A stretch of DNA of 64,000 nucleotides from Devosia sp. Root685 (GCF_001427875.1 NZ_LMHK01000002.1:747682-811681); one strand, 5' to 3'. Positions 10,962 to 20,668 are shown, counted from the first letter of the stretch. A program made the numbers and translations. Notes: a model not told the origin generated them from the sequence alone.

Positions 10962-11639
10962 ATGCACCCGCTCATGAGCGAAGAATTCCAACGTCCCGTC
11001 CTGACGCCCCCCACTGGCGAGAAGAAAGTGCTGCTCCATTCGTGCTGCGCCCCCTGTTCGGGCGAAGTGATGGAGGCCATGCTCGCCTCGGGCGTCGAAT
11101 ATACGATCTTCTTTTACAATCCGAACATTCACCCCAAGCGCGAATACCTGCTGCGCAAGGACGAGAATGTCCGTTTTGCCGAGAAGCACAACGTGCCGTT
11201 CATCGACGCGGACTATGACCGCGACAACTGGTTCGCCCGCGCCAAAGGCATGGAGCACGAGCCCGAACGCGGCATCCGCTGCACCATGTGCTTCGACATG
11301 CGTTTCGAGCGCACCGCGCTTTATGCCCACGAGCATGGCTTTCCGGTGATGACGAGTTCGCTCGGCATTTCGCGCTGGAAAAACATGGCCCAGATCAACG
11401 AGAGCGGCAAACGCGCCGTCGCGCCCTATGATGGCCTCTCCTACTGGGATTACAATTGGCGCAAGGGCGGCGGCTCGGCCCGCATGATCGAAATTTCCAA
11501 GCGCGAAGAATTTTATCAGCAGGAATATTGCGGCTGCGTCTATTCCCTGCGCGACACCAACGACCACCGCGTCGAAATGGGCCGCGAACGCATCGTCCTG
11601 GGCGAAAAATACTACGGCAAGGACACGACCTCGGAATAA
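10962..11639 (+). CDS. queH: Epoxyqueuosine reductase QueH (DUF208 family)
   Basis: QueH carries out the last step of queuosine biosynthesis, reducing epoxyqueuosine in tRNA; it is the cobalamin-independent alternative to QueG. The protein has the family's cysteine-rich signatures: HSCCAPCSG near the N-terminus, [13 protein letters not shown] in the middle and YCGCVYS near the C-terminus, which hold the metal/4Fe-4S site. The start is ATG 10962 or ATG 10974 (MSEEF), giving about 225 or 221 residues. A longer reading frame reaching into the upstream repeat is rejected. A B12-free queuosine enzyme fits a genome that also keeps a B12-free methionine synthase. Confidence 0.92.
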   Translation: MHPLMSEEFQRPVLTPPTGEKKVLLHSCCAPCSGEVMEAMLASGVEYTIFFYNPNIHPKREYLLRKDENVRFAEKHNVPFIDADYDRDNWFARAKGMEHEPERGIRCTMCFDMRFERTALYAHEHGFPVMTSSLGISRWKNMAQINESGKRAVAPYDGLSYWDYNWRKGGGSARMIEISKREEFYQQEYCGCVYSLRDTNDHRVEMGRERIVLGEKYYGKDTTSE

Positions 11640-11725
11640 GCCTCGCCGCCGCGACCGCCTGCGGTCAAGCCCGAGGGAAGCCCTGCGTTTCGGAAAGCGT
11701 CAACGCCACCAGAACACTCGATGCG

Positions 11726-11820
11726 ACACCTCCCCCTTGATGGGCTCCGATCCGTCCCAAAGGGCAAATCGCTCCAGTGGAGCGATTTGAGGCGAGGAGG
11801 TTGGGAGGGGGTGAGTGAGC
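11726..11820. repeat. Palindromic CACCTCCCCCTTGATGG repeat, interrupted copy
   Basis: The ends CACCTCCCCCTTGATGGG and GGAGGTTGGGAGGGGGTG match the two ends of the element at 27462-27497, but about 50 extra bases sit between them. The insert contains a perfect hairpin, CAAATCGCTCC paired with GGAGCGATTTG. It lies between queH and the convergent SCO gene. Confidence 0.65.
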
Positions 11821-11857
11821 CACGAAAGCCCGAAGTAAACACTCCCCACCCAACGTC

Positions 11858-11880
11858 ATTGCCGGGCCTGTCCCGGCAAT
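11858..11880. repeat. ATTGCCGGG hairpin repeat
   Basis: ATTGCCGGG-CCTGT-CCCGGCAAT is a perfect 9-base stem with a 5-base loop. Similar ATTGCCGGG-CCCGGCAAT elements are common between genes in alphaproteobacteria (recollection). With no T-run, it is more likely a dispersed repeat than a terminator. Confidence 0.6.
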
Positions 11881-11928
11881 CCATCTCGCCTCCCCACCGC
11901 ACCACCCGCGGCGAATGAAGGACACAAC

Positions 11929-12522
11929 CTACCCCGCCGCCAGCAACTTCCGCAGTTTGGCGATCGCCGTGGCGCTATCCTCGCGATAGGCGATGGTCCC
12001 CTCAAAATTCCCCTCCTTGTTGAGAAGGAAAACCGAGGCCGTGTGGTCCATCGTATAATCCCCGTCCTCGAGCGGTACCTTCTGGTAGTAGATCGCCCAG
12101 GCTTTAGCCGCCTTTTCAATCTCCTCAGGCGTCCCGGTGATCCCGGTGACATGCCCGGTCCAGGAAACATAGTCGCCGATGATCTCGGCCGTATCGCGCT
12201 CCGGATCGACCGTCACGAAATAGGCCTTCAGGTCCTTGGCCTCATCCCCCAGCGCCTCGTACCACGAGGTCATTTCCGCCAGCGATGTCGGGCACACTTC
12301 CGGGCAATGGGTAAAGCCGAAGAACAGCATCGAGGGCGCGCCATCAAAGCTCTGCCGGTTGAACGCCTCCCCGCTCGCCGTCGTCAACTGATAGTCGCCA
12401 TCGCCAAGGTTCTGCGCCACGCTCGGGCGCGTGGCCGAATAGGTGTAGAGCCCGGCAGCGCCGAGCCCCGCCACCGCCACCAAAACCCAGAGAACGGCAC
12501 GCAAACGTCCAAGATTACTCAT
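11929..12522 (-). CDS. SCO1/SenC family copper protein
   Basis: This membrane-anchored thioredoxin-fold copper chaperone helps assemble the CuA site of cytochrome c oxidase. One N-terminal transmembrane helix (AVLWVLVAVAGLGAAGL) precedes the domain. The copper motif CPEVCP and the later conserved His in MDHTAS are both present. The chosen start (MSNLGRL) gives 197 residues; nine further upstream in-frame codons fall inside the PCu(A)C gene. The first codons overlap the end of the PCu(A)C gene, so the two are coupled in one operon. Confidence 0.93.
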   Translation of the reverse strand: MSNLGRLRAVLWVLVAVAGLGAAGLYTYSATRPSVAQNLGDGDYQLTTASGEAFNRQSFDGAPSMLFFGFTHCPEVCPTSLAEMTSWYEALGDEAKDLKAYFVTVDPERDTAEIIGDYVSWTGHVTGITGTPEEIEKAAKAWAIYYQKVPLEDGDYTMDHTASVFLLNKEGNFEGTIAYREDSATAIAKLRKLLAAG

Positions 12523-13033
12523 GGCTCTTGCCGCCGTGCGCCGGTGCATCGGCCGCCGTCGCGCCGGCGACGAGATCGACGGTCACCGTCCCCGCCTTTT
12601 CAAAGGTCAGCGTCACCGGAACCGCGTCGCCTTCCTTGATCGCGCCGTTAAGGCCCATGAACATCAGATGGAGGCCACCGGGCTCGAGTTTGATGGTTTC
12701 CCCGGCCGGCAGGTCTATCCCATCCTTGAGCTGCCGCATCTTCATGACATCGCCTTCCATGGCCATTTCATGAATCTGCGCTTCCTTGGCAATATCGGTT
12801 TTAACCGACACCAGCCGGTCAGCCTCGGCGCCCTTATTGGTGATGGTCATGAAACCGCCGCCCACCGGCGCATTGGGCAATGTCGCGCGGCTGAAGGCGC
12901 CGGTGATTTCGATCGAGCCCAAGACGACCATTTCGGCCTGATGGCTGGCATGGGCATCCTGCGCGAAACTCGGCAGGACGGGGGCAAAAAGCGCCGTAAA
13001 GGCAAGAGCGATGGCGGAAAGACGAAGCGTCAT
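12515..13033 (-). CDS. Periplasmic copper chaperone PCu(A)C
   Basis: PCu(A)C proteins hand Cu(I) to cytochrome oxidase together with SCO. The protein has a cleavable signal peptide (ALAFTALFAPVLPSFAQD) and the copper ligands expected for the family: a His-Met pair in QIHEMAM, a following Met in VMKMRQL and the HLMFM segment. A His-rich C-terminus (AHGGKSHE) may also bind metal. The start is placed at MTLRLSA, giving 172 residues. Confidence 0.92.
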   Translation of the reverse strand: MTLRLSAIALAFTALFAPVLPSFAQDAHASHQAEMVVLGSIEITGAFSRATLPNAPVGGGFMTITNKGAEADRLVSVKTDIAKEAQIHEMAMEGDVMKMRQLKDGIDLPAGETIKLEPGGLHLMFMGLNGAIKEGDAVPVTLTFEKAGTVTVDLVAGATAADAPAHGGKSHE

Positions 13034-13102
13034 TTCGTGTCCTCGAAAAGCAAATGGAAATGGGCGCCGCAAGGCGGCAAAAAAAGCAGCGAAAGCCGTG
13101 GG

Positions 13103-13492
13103 TCAGGCGGCGCGAGGCGGCCCGCGCGGCTGTCCCGGATGCTCCATCGGCCTCACGGGACCGGAATAAGCATGCGCTTCAAAATGGATCGTGTCGGCGT
13201 TCCGCACTAGCGGCGGCTGAGGCACAGGCGGCAGCACCGCCACAAATTGGGATTTTGCAACGCCCGTCAGCGGGCACTTTGCCGCCGTCGGCGTCTGATT
13301 GTCGCCCCGCCCGGGATCAACCACGGACGTACAGACCGACCAGGAAACATCGGATTCAAAACCGAGCCGCGCCAATTCGCGCTGCAGCCCCGCCCCCTGA
13401 TGCAGCGGCGCCAGCAGCACGAGCATATAGAGCGCCAGAACCGCAATGGCGGCGCCCATTTCCCGTCCGATATGGCGCATGCTTTTGGGCAT
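13103..13492 (-). CDS. DUF2946-like membrane/periplasmic protein
   Basis: This small protein (about 129 residues from the start MPKSMRH) has one N-terminal transmembrane helix (AAIAVLALYMLVLLAPL) followed by a periplasmic domain with two cysteines (VCTSVV and KCPLTG) and a proline-rich tail. The layout resembles DUF2946 proteins, which often sit beside copper genes. The position just upstream of PCu(A)C and SCO on the same strand supports a copper-related role, but the biochemical function is unknown. Confidence 0.6.
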   Translation of the reverse strand: MPKSMRHIGREMGAAIAVLALYMLVLLAPLHQGAGLQRELARLGFESDVSWSVCTSVVDPGRGDNQTPTAAKCPLTGVAKSQFVAVLPPVPQPPLVRNADTIHFEAHAYSGPVRPMEHPGQPRGPPRAA

Positions 13493-13571
13493 GACGTCTC
13501 CTCGATATGGGATGTCAGCTACCCCTTGCGCAGGCGAGAAGCAAGGCGCGCAGTGTCGCAGCGGAGAAAAG

Positions 13572-14729
13572 CTAGGCCGTGCGGGCCAGCTCAGCCTGAT
13601 TGACATGGAACAGCGCCGCCACCACGTCCGACTGCGTCACCATGCCGGCAAGTACCCCGGCCATATCGACCACCGGCACATGATGGTGCCCGGTCTCGGC
13701 CATCACCTGCACCACCCGCGCAATCGGCGTCGTCACCGGCACCGAGCGCACATCGCTCGTCATCACGTCCCGCACCTTGCCCCGCAGCGGCCGGTCCGAA
13801 TTGCCGATGGCGCGCAATCGCCAGCCCAGCCCCGATCCCGTGGCCGATGGCCCCCAGTCAGCCTTGTCGAGTAAATCGGTCTGCGTGACGATGCCCACCA
13901 CGCGCCGCTCTGCATCCACCACCGGCAGCGCCTTGACGCCATTGGCGCGCAGCAATTTGAGCGCAATGCGCAGCGACGTCCCCGGCATCACGCTCGCCAC
14001 GTTCTGCGACATCACCGCCGAGGCGATCACCCCGCCCGAACGGCGATTGAACGCCAGCACCTCGGCCCGCTGCAAAACTTCCTCGAGGTCCTCGGGATCG
14101 ACCGGCACCACTTCATCACGCTCGCGAATGGCCGTCGTCAGATCGTCGACCGTCACCCCGAGCCCACCCGTCTTCCCCGCTGAAACGACCGGCGCATGCA
14201 TCTGCACCCGATGCGGATAGACCTTGCCGGTCAGCCGATTATAGCCAATCGCCGCCACCAGCAGCGCCAATGATCCTGCCAGCACCGGCCAGAGCACATA
14301 GAAAAATCCCAGATCGTGAATGGCCGGACCACCGAGAACCGCCGTCAGCGCCACCGCCCCGCTCGGCGGATGCAGGCACTTGAACGTCAGCAGCAACCCG
14401 ATGCTCACCCCCAGCGCCAGCGCCGCCGCGACGCTTTGGTCCGGCACCAGCATGGCGAACGCCACGCCCACCACCGCCGCAATCCCATTGCCCCCGATGA
14501 TCGACCACGGTTGCGCCAGGGGACTGGCCGGCACCGCAAACAGCAGCACCGCCGAAGCGCCCAATGGCGCAATCAGTAGCGGCGCGGCCGAAGCCGGCAA
14601 AGCCAGCCGCCCGATGATCCCAACCACTAAAATGCCGAGACATGCCCCCGCCGCCGCCCGCAGGCGCTCGACCGGACTGACGGCAACAAGATGGGGCACG
14701 AGGCGGGAGAGGAAGGCTGGAATTTTCAT
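13572..14729 (-). CDS. HPP family membrane protein with tandem CBS domains
   Basis: The N-terminal half is a hydrophobic HPP domain of four to five transmembrane segments carrying the name-giving CLHPPSGAVALTAVLGG motif. The C-terminal half holds a CBS-domain pair (VMSQNVASVMPGT... and VMTSDVRSVPVTT...), which usually binds adenine nucleotides and gates the attached domain. HPP proteins have been linked to nitrite or anion transport in plastids and cyanobacteria, but the substrate here cannot be told. The start at MKIPAFLS gives 385 residues. Confidence 0.88.
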   Translation of the reverse strand: MKIPAFLSRLVPHLVAVSPVERLRAAAGACLGILVVGIIGRLALPASAAPLLIAPLGASAVLLFAVPASPLAQPWSIIGGNGIAAVVGVAFAMLVPDQSVAAALALGVSIGLLLTFKCLHPPSGAVALTAVLGGPAIHDLGFFYVLWPVLAGSLALLVAAIGYNRLTGKVYPHRVQMHAPVVSAGKTGGLGVTVDDLTTAIRERDEVVPVDPEDLEEVLQRAEVLAFNRRSGGVIASAVMSQNVASVMPGTSLRIALKLLRANGVKALPVVDAERRVVGIVTQTDLLDKADWGPSATGSGLGWRLRAIGNSDRPLRGKVRDVMTSDVRSVPVTTPIARVVQVMAETGHHHVPVVDMAGVLAGMVTQSDVVAALFHVNQAELARTA

Positions 14730-14999
14730 GGCTCCGCTTCCTAGGACGAGAGCCCGCCCCCGCCAAGGCATGCTCAACCAAATGCGTCCACAAAACTAAA
14801 ACGGCCTTCCCAAATCCGCGCGTCTGCGCCGCTTTCACCAATTGCGCCCCAAAGCGACGCTCAGTGCTAACAGTCTGCTAACCAATAACCGACCGAAGTA
14901 CCCGTTAAACTGGCACTTGCATCAGCCGGGAATGACTCGATCGGATAAACCAATTCGTCACTTCGCTGGCGCATATCTCAATCAATCAGAGGCAGCACC

Positions 15000-17171
15000 A
15001 TGACGCTTTCGCCTTCTACCGGGGGCCATTCCGTTTCTGCACAAATCGTCTGGGCCGCTGCGGTTCTGGCGGTCTGCCTCGCTGTCGTCGTCGTGGTTTC
15101 CGTCTCCTGGGCCATGGAGCGCATTGATGATCGCGCCCTTGCCGAGCAAAGACAAACCATCACGGCCTCGCTCTTTGAGGCAAGAGCCCGCATGGCCGCC
15201 GACCAGGCCGCCACCATGGTTTCCATCGGCGAAATAACCTCAGAAACGGACGAACTCGACCGCCGGCTGACGACGGCGCTTGGTCATGATCGCGCCTATA
15301 TTCTGACGCCCGAAGGCAAGGTGCTGCGTGCCTCGGTCGAGGGCCGTTTTGCCGGTAAGGTCTTCACCCTGGCGGATTCTTTCGTCTTGCAGCCGATCAT
15401 CGACCGCTTGCGCCTGCGGATTGCCCGTGCGGCCTTCGATGACCCGAGCCTGCGGTTCAACGATGCCGCAGGTCTTCTGGCACTCAGAACAGTAGGCTTC
15501 GCCGATAGCGGCCAGGGCTTTGTCAGCATACGCCCAATCGGCGGCACCGCCAGCAAGCTATCCGATGAGCACCTGCTCATCTCGATCAAATTGATCGACC
15601 AGACAATGCTGCACGACATCGGCAAGCAATTCGGCATAGCCAACTTACGCCGCGTCTCCCATCCCACCTCCGCCGGCTGGGTCCCGGTCACGAACCATGA
15701 CGGCGATATACTGACCTATCTGGTTTGGACTCCATCCAAACCGGCACAGGCATTGCTGGGCGAGGTCGCTCCGGCGCTCGCAGTCATGCTCTTGATGGTG
15801 GGCCTCGCCATGGCCGCGCTGCTGCTGTGGTTGCGCCGAACGTCGCTGACCATGGAAGCCAGCCGCGCCCACGCGACTTACTTTGCCCTCCACGATCCCC
15901 TGACCGGATTGGCCAACCGGGCGCTTTTTGAGACGCGCCTCAAGCAGGCAAAGGACTACGAATTCCTAGCCGAAACCAAGGTGCTACTGATTTCGGTAGA
16001 TATCGACCGCTTCAAGGAAATCAACGACTCCTGGGGGCACGCCGCAGGCGACCAGTTACTGCGCGAAATCGCCAAGCGGCTGATGATCGAAATGCCGGAA
16101 GAAGCCACCGTCGCCCGCCTCGGCGGCGATGAATTCGCCATTATTCATCCCGGCATTCTGAGCGAGGGCCAGGCGCGCTGGATCTGCCAGCGGCTCATTC
16201 AATATGTCAGACCGCCCCTGACCATCGGCAGCGAGCGGATCGATGTGACGCTGAGCCTCGGCGCCGCACTCGTAAAGGGAAACGAGGTGACGCCCGAGGA
16301 AATCCTGCGGCGCGCCGACGTTGCTCTCTATTGCGCCAAGCTGGCCGGGCGCGATGGATTTGCGCTCTATGATCCGGAAATGGACCGCGAAAAGCGCGAG
16401 CGGCGGACGCTCGAAATCGAACTCCGCAATGCCCTCCTGACCGGGGAAGGCCTGCACCTCGTTTACCAGCCCATCTATGGCAGCCTGAGCGGCAAGATTG
16501 CTGGAGCCGAAGCGCTCATCCGCTGGATGCACCCCGCCCGCGGTCTGCTCTCCCCCGACTATTTCATCGCCCTAGCCGAAGAATGCGACATCATCGATCC
16601 CCTCGGCGAATGGGTTTTGCGCGAGGCATGCCAGTTCGCCGTCTCGTCAAACCTGCCTCGGATCGCGGTGAACGTTTCGCCGGTCCAGTTTCAAAATGCC
16701 CGCCTCGCCGAGCGTATCCTGACGATCCTCACCGAAACGGGGCTGGCGCCGGATCGGCTCGAAGTGGAAATTACCGAAGGCGTACTGCTCCAGAACTCGC
16801 CGCAGATGCAGGAAACGCTCCGCACCCTCCGGCAGGCGGGCGTCAGCATAGCGCTCGATGACTTTGGCACAGGTTACGCATCGATCAGCTATCTGCGCAG
16901 TTACGCCGTCGACAAGCTCAAGATCGACAAGTCCTATTCCCAACTGGTCGGCGCCGATCCTGCGGTCGGCCACATCGTGCGCCTGATGATCGAAACGGCC
17001 CGCGCTCTGGGTATGCGCGTGACCGCCGAAGGCGTCGAGAACGAGGACCAGCGCCGCAAATTGACGGATATGGGCTGCACCTATCTTCAGGGCTATCTCT
17101 TCGCCCGCCCACTTGCGCCCGAGGACCTGCGCGACGCTCTCTCCCGGGATTTAAGCCAGAAACTCGCCTAA
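15000..17171 (+). CDS. Membrane GGDEF-EAL protein (cyclic-di-GMP synthesis/turnover)
   Basis: This 723-residue protein has an N-terminal transmembrane helix, a periplasmic sensor region resembling CHASE4 (about residues 45-240), a second helix near 255-275, a GGDEF domain and an EAL domain. GGDEF is intact at residues 375-379 and EAL at 504-506. The later EAL-domain signatures DDFGTGYASISYL, KIDKSY and TAEGVE are also intact, so both diguanylate cyclase and phosphodiesterase activities are possible. It is monocistronic with 270 bases of upstream DNA. The signal sensed is unknown. Confidence 0.92.
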   Translation: MTLSPSTGGHSVSAQIVWAAAVLAVCLAVVVVVSVSWAMERIDDRALAEQRQTITASLFEARARMAADQAATMVSIGEITSETDELDRRLTTALGHDRAYILTPEGKVLRASVEGRFAGKVFTLADSFVLQPIIDRLRLRIARAAFDDPSLRFNDAAGLLALRTVGFADSGQGFVSIRPIGGTASKLSDEHLLISIKLIDQTMLHDIGKQFGIANLRRVSHPTSAGWVPVTNHDGDILTYLVWTPSKPAQALLGEVAPALAVMLLMVGLAMAALLLWLRRTSLTMEASRAHATYFALHDPLTGLANRALFETRLKQAKDYEFLAETKVLLISVDIDRFKEINDSWGHAAGDQLLREIAKRLMIEMPEEATVARLGGDEFAIIHPGILSEGQARWICQRLIQYVRPPLTIGSERIDVTLSLGAALVKGNEVTPEEILRRADVALYCAKLAGRDGFALYDPEMDREKRERRTLEIELRNALLTGEGLHLVYQPIYGSLSGKIAGAEALIRWMHPARGLLSPDYFIALAEECDIIDPLGEWVLREACQFAVSSNLPRIAVNVSPVQFQNARLAERILTILTETGLAPDRLEVEITEGVLLQNSPQMQETLRTLRQAGVSIALDDFGTGYASISYLRSYAVDKLKIDKSYSQLVGADPAVGHIVRLMIETARALGMRVTAEGVENEDQRRKLTDMGCTYLQGYLFARPLAPEDLRDALSRDLSQKLA

Positions 17172-17305
17172 CCCGCTGCAGGCTTCACGCAGAGGTCACG
17201 CGCAGCGCATAAGCACTTTCGTCTGGAACACCGGAGCGCTGAGCTTGGGTTTCCTTCGCATGTGTATGGCGTATAAAACGCAGGCAGGGGTCGGGGAGCA
17301 TTCCT

Positions 17306-18646
17306 ATGCGCATCACCATGATAGGCAGCGGCTATGTTGGCCTCGTCAGCGGCGCCTGCTTTGCCGATTTCGGCCACGATGTCATTTGTGTTGACCTCAA
17401 CGAGCAGAAAATCGCGGCGCTCAAGACGGGAAAAATCCCGATCTTCGAACCTGGCCTCGAAGTGCTGGTCGCTGACAATGCTGGGGCGGGGCGACTGACC
17501 TTCACCACCGACCTCGCTCCGGCTGTTGCCAATTCGGACGTGGTGTTCATTGCCGTTGGCACCCCATCGCGTCGCGGCGATGGACATGCCGATCTCTCCT
17601 ACGTCTATGCCGCCGCCGCCGACATTGCCCGGGCCGTCACGGGCTTCACCGTCGTCGTGACCAAATCCACGGCGCCGGTGGGGACTGGCGACGAGGTCGA
17701 GCGCATCATCCGGCAAACCAATCCCGCGGCCGATGTTGTCGTCGTGACCAATCCCGAATTCTTGCGCGAAGGATCGGCCATCGAGGATTTCAAGCGGCCG
17801 GACCGCATCGTCATCGGCCTTGAGGACGAACGTGCCCGCGAGGTGATGACGGACGTCTATCGCCCGCTCTATCTCAATCAAGCGCCGCTGATGTTCACCG
17901 GGCGCCGCACTGCCGAACTGATCAAATATGCCGGCAATGCCTTTCTCGCCATGAAGATCACCTTCATCAACGAGATCGCCGATCTCTGCGAACGCACGGG
18001 CGCCAATGTGCAGGACGTTGCCCGCGGCATCGGCATGGACAACCGCATCGGCGGCAAATTCCTCAATGCAGGGCCGGGTTACGGGGGCTCCTGCTTCCCC
18101 AAGGACACGCTGGCGCTGGTCAAGACGGGCCAGGACTATGAAACGCCTTTGCGCCTCGTCGAAACCACGATCGAGGTCAACGATCGCCGGAAGCGCGCCA
18201 TGGGTAGCAAGGTGATCGCGGCCATGGGTGGCAATGTCAGGGGAAAGACGATCGGCATATTGGGCCTGACCTTCAAGCCCAATACAGACGATATGCGCGA
18301 CGCGCCATCGATCGCTATTATCGAGGCGCTGCAGGACGCCGGTGCACACATTCGCGCCTATGACCCCGAAGGCATGGATGCTGCCAAGGCGTTCCTAAAC
18401 GGCGTCGAATACGCTGCGGACACCTACGACGCTGCCTCGAATGCCGATGCGCTGGTCCTGATCACCGAATGGAACTCCTTCCGCTCGCTCGACCTCGTGC
18501 GCATCGAGCAGGCCATGACCGGCAAGGTGTTCATCGACCTCCGCAACGTCTACCGTCGCAAGGAAGTCGAGACAGCCGGCCTCACCTATGTCAGCATCGG
18601 CCGCCCAGAAGGCGCCGCAGACACGGCAGCGCAGGCGGGAGAGTAG
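17306..18646 (+). CDS. ugd: UDP-glucose 6-dehydrogenase
   Basis: This enzyme oxidises UDP-glucose to UDP-glucuronate for capsule, exopolysaccharide or lipid decoration. The N-terminal Rossmann motif is [10 protein letters not shown], the catalytic Cys lies in GGSCFPKDT, and the C-terminal UDP-binding domain begins near [14 protein letters not shown]. The 446-residue length is typical. A GDP-mannose dehydratase follows 38 bases downstream on the same strand, so the two form a small sugar-nucleotide unit without adjacent glycosyltransferases. Confidence 0.95.
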   Translation: MRITMIGSGYVGLVSGACFADFGHDVICVDLNEQKIAALKTGKIPIFEPGLEVLVADNAGAGRLTFTTDLAPAVANSDVVFIAVGTPSRRGDGHADLSYVYAAAADIARAVTGFTVVVTKSTAPVGTGDEVERIIRQTNPAADVVVVTNPEFLREGSAIEDFKRPDRIVIGLEDERAREVMTDVYRPLYLNQAPLMFTGRRTAELIKYAGNAFLAMKITFINEIADLCERTGANVQDVARGIGMDNRIGGKFLNAGPGYGGSCFPKDTLALVKTGQDYETPLRLVETTIEVNDRRKRAMGSKVIAAMGGNVRGKTIGILGLTFKPNTDDMRDAPSIAIIEALQDAGAHIRAYDPEGMDAAKAFLNGVEYAADTYDAASNADALVLITEWNSFRSLDLVRIEQAMTGKVFIDLRNVYRRKEVETAGLTYVSIGRPEGAADTAAQAGE

Positions 18647-18684
18647 GCTACAAATTACCGCATTTCATAAACTGTGGGGGCAGT

Positions 18685-19794
18685 ATGAATTCGGGCAAGG
18701 TTGCTCTGATCACCGGCATTACCGGACAGGACGGATCCTATCTCGCAGAATTTTTGCTCGAGAAGGGATATCAGGTACACGGCGTGAGGCGCCGATCTTC
18801 GCTCGCCAACGGCCAACGTATTGACCATCTGACCGGCGGTGGTGACGCCTCTGCATCCGGAGTTACGCTCCACTACGGCGACCTCTCCGACGGCTCGGGA
18901 TTGACGCGACTGGTGCAAAACATCGCACCTGATGAAATCTACAATCTCGGAGCCCAGTCCGACGTCAGAGTATCGTTTGACGCACCCGAATATACCGCGG
19001 AGGTGGACGGCCTCGGCACTTTGCGGCTTCTCGAAGCCATTCGCCTGCTTGGGCTCGAAAATAAGACCCGCTTCTACCAGGCTTCGACGTCGGAACTCTA
19101 TGGTCTCGCACAGGAGACACCGCAGCGGGAGACGACACCCTTTTATCCCCGCTCGCCCTATGCGGTCGCAAAGCTCTTCGCCCATTGCACGACGATCAAC
19201 TATCGCGAGGCTTATGGCATCTACGCGTGCAACGGCATTCTCTTCAATCATGAGAGCCCGCGCCGCGGCGAGACCTTCGCGACGCGCAAGATCACCCAAG
19301 GCCTGTGCAATATCGCGCTGGGGCTAGAGCACTGCCTTTACATGGGAAACATCGACGCCCTGCGAGACTGGGGCCACGCCAGGGACTATGTCCGCATGCA
19401 GTGGCTGATGCTGCAACAGGAGATACCCGAGGATTTTGTGATTGCCACAGGCACCCAGTATTCGGTGCGTGATTTCATCCGCTGGGCGGCCGCTGATCTG
19501 GGCATCACGCTGGAATTTTCCGGATCGGGAATAAACGAAATCGGGACCGTCGTCCGCCTCGAAGGCGACGGCGCCCCCCATCTGGCAGTGGGCGATGTCA
19601 TTCTCCGCATCGATCCAAAATACTTCCGCCCCACCGAGGCGGACGCCCTTCTCGGCGACCCAACCAAAGCAAGAGAGAAACTTGGTTGGGTCCCGGAGAT
19701 CAGCGCCCGCGACATGTGCCGAGAGATGGTCGAGGCCGATTACAAAGCCGCGCGACGACAGGTCTTCTTTAGGCAAGGCGAACCGACGTTTTAG
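18685..19794 (+). CDS. gmd: GDP-mannose 4,6-dehydratase
   Basis: This extended SDR enzyme converts GDP-mannose to GDP-4-keto-6-deoxymannose, the precursor of fucose, rhamnose or perosamine units. The NADP motif [13 protein letters not shown] is at the N-terminus, and the catalytic Tyr-Lys pair is in YAVAK after a Thr/Ser/Glu segment (STSELYG). The start is the ATG at 18685 ([11 protein letters not shown]), behind GGGGG; upstream frame overlap with ugd is not coding. At about 369 residues it has the normal length. No GDP-fucose synthase or reductase gene follows, so the end sugar is unknown. Confidence 0.94.
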   Translation: MNSGKVALITGITGQDGSYLAEFLLEKGYQVHGVRRRSSLANGQRIDHLTGGGDASASGVTLHYGDLSDGSGLTRLVQNIAPDEIYNLGAQSDVRVSFDAPEYTAEVDGLGTLRLLEAIRLLGLENKTRFYQASTSELYGLAQETPQRETTPFYPRSPYAVAKLFAHCTTINYREAYGIYACNGILFNHESPRRGETFATRKITQGLCNIALGLEHCLYMGNIDALRDWGHARDYVRMQWLMLQQEIPEDFVIATGTQYSVRDFIRWAAADLGITLEFSGSGINEIGTVVRLEGDGAPHLAVGDVILRIDPKYFRPTEADALLGDPTKAREKLGWVPEISARDMCREMVEADYKAARRQVFFRQGEPTF

Positions 19795-19798
19795 GCCT

Positions 19799-20668
19799 TC
19801 AGCCTGTCGCCTGCGGCACCAGCAGTTCGAACAAGGCCGAATGGTCTTTGTCGCCGAGGCCCTCGGCAAGCGCATTCTGCATTATTCCGTGCAGGCTCGA
19901 AGCATGCGGCAGGGCGAGGTCGAGCGTTTTGGCCGCGTCCGTCGCCAGACCTATGTCCTTGAGATGAAGGCGAATGCGGAAGCCGGGGTCGAAGGTGCCC
20001 TTGATCATGCGTTCGCCGTGGACTTCGAGGATGCGCGAGGAGGCAAAGCCGCCCATCAGGGCACTGCGGACCTTGGCGGGATCGGCACCGGCCGCCTGAG
20101 CAAAGGCGAGGCCTTCGGCAACGGCTTCGATGGTCAGGCCGACGATGATCTGATTGGCGACCTTGGCGGTCTGCCCATCACCCACTTCGCCGATGCGGTT
20201 GATATTCTTGCCCATCAGTTCAAAGAGCGGCTTGGCGCGGGCGAAGTCGGCTTCCGAACCGCCGACCATGATGGTGAGAGTTGCAGCCTTGGCCCCGACC
20301 TCGCCGCCAGAGACAGGAGCGTCGAGATAACAGGCGCTTTTTTCGGCGATGCGCCTGGCGAAGTCCCGCGTTGCGACGGGGGAGATCGAACTCATGTCGA
20401 TGATGAGTTTGCCGGCGGAGATGCCGTCTGCCACGCCATCCGCGCCAAAGAGCACCTTTTCGACGTCAGGCGTGTCCGGCACCATCAGAATGGTGATGTC
20501 GGCCGCTTCGGCCACGGCCTTGGCGCTATCCAGCGCCTTACCGCCGGCTTCGACCAGATGCTGCGACGCCTCCTTGACCCGGTGCAGAAAGACCTCGTGA
20601 CCGGCGGCAATGAGATGGCCCGCCATGGGGCGACCCATGACGCCCAATCCGATAAAACCGATCTTCAT
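19799..20668 (-). CDS. Tartronate-semialdehyde reductase-like / 3-hydroxyisobutyrate dehydrogenase family
   Basis: This beta-hydroxyacid dehydrogenase reduces or oxidises small hydroxyacids with NAD(P). The N-terminal motif GFIGLGVMGRPMAGHL, the substrate loop DAPVSGGEVGA and the catalytic Lys segment KVANQIIVGL are all present in 289 residues. Its start overlaps the stop of the Hyi-like gene as ATGA. A hydroxypyruvate isomerase plus tartronate-semialdehyde reductase pair (Hyi-GarR/GlxR) is the simplest reading. A threonate-type pathway (OtnI plus an LtnD-like dehydrogenase) is a real alternative, because both enzymes have close homologues there. It is the last gene of a nine-gene operon. Confidence 0.82.
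   Translation of the reverse strand: MKIGFIGLGVMGRPMAGHLIAAGHEVFLHRVKEASQHLVEAGGKALDSAKAVAEAADITILMVPDTPDVEKVLFGADGVADGISAGKLIIDMSSISPVATRDFARRIAEKSACYLDAPVSGGEVGAKAATLTIMVGGSEADFARAKPLFELMGKNINRIGEVGDGQTAKVANQIIVGLTIEAVAEGLAFAQAAGADPAKVRSALMGGFASSRILEVHGERMIKGTFDPGFRIRLHLKDIGLATDAAKTLDLALPHASSLHGIMQNALAEGLGDKDHSALFELLVPQATG

Noticed and set aside
9753..11567. Minus-strand open frame of 604 codons opposite prpC end, prpB and queH
   Set aside because: It crosses three well-supported plus-strand genes and a repeat and has a composition typical of antisense shadows.
14900..14930. TGGCAC next to TTGCA upstream of the GGDEF-EAL gene, like a sigma-54 promoter
   Set aside because: The two elements are directly adjacent instead of separated by 4-5 bases.
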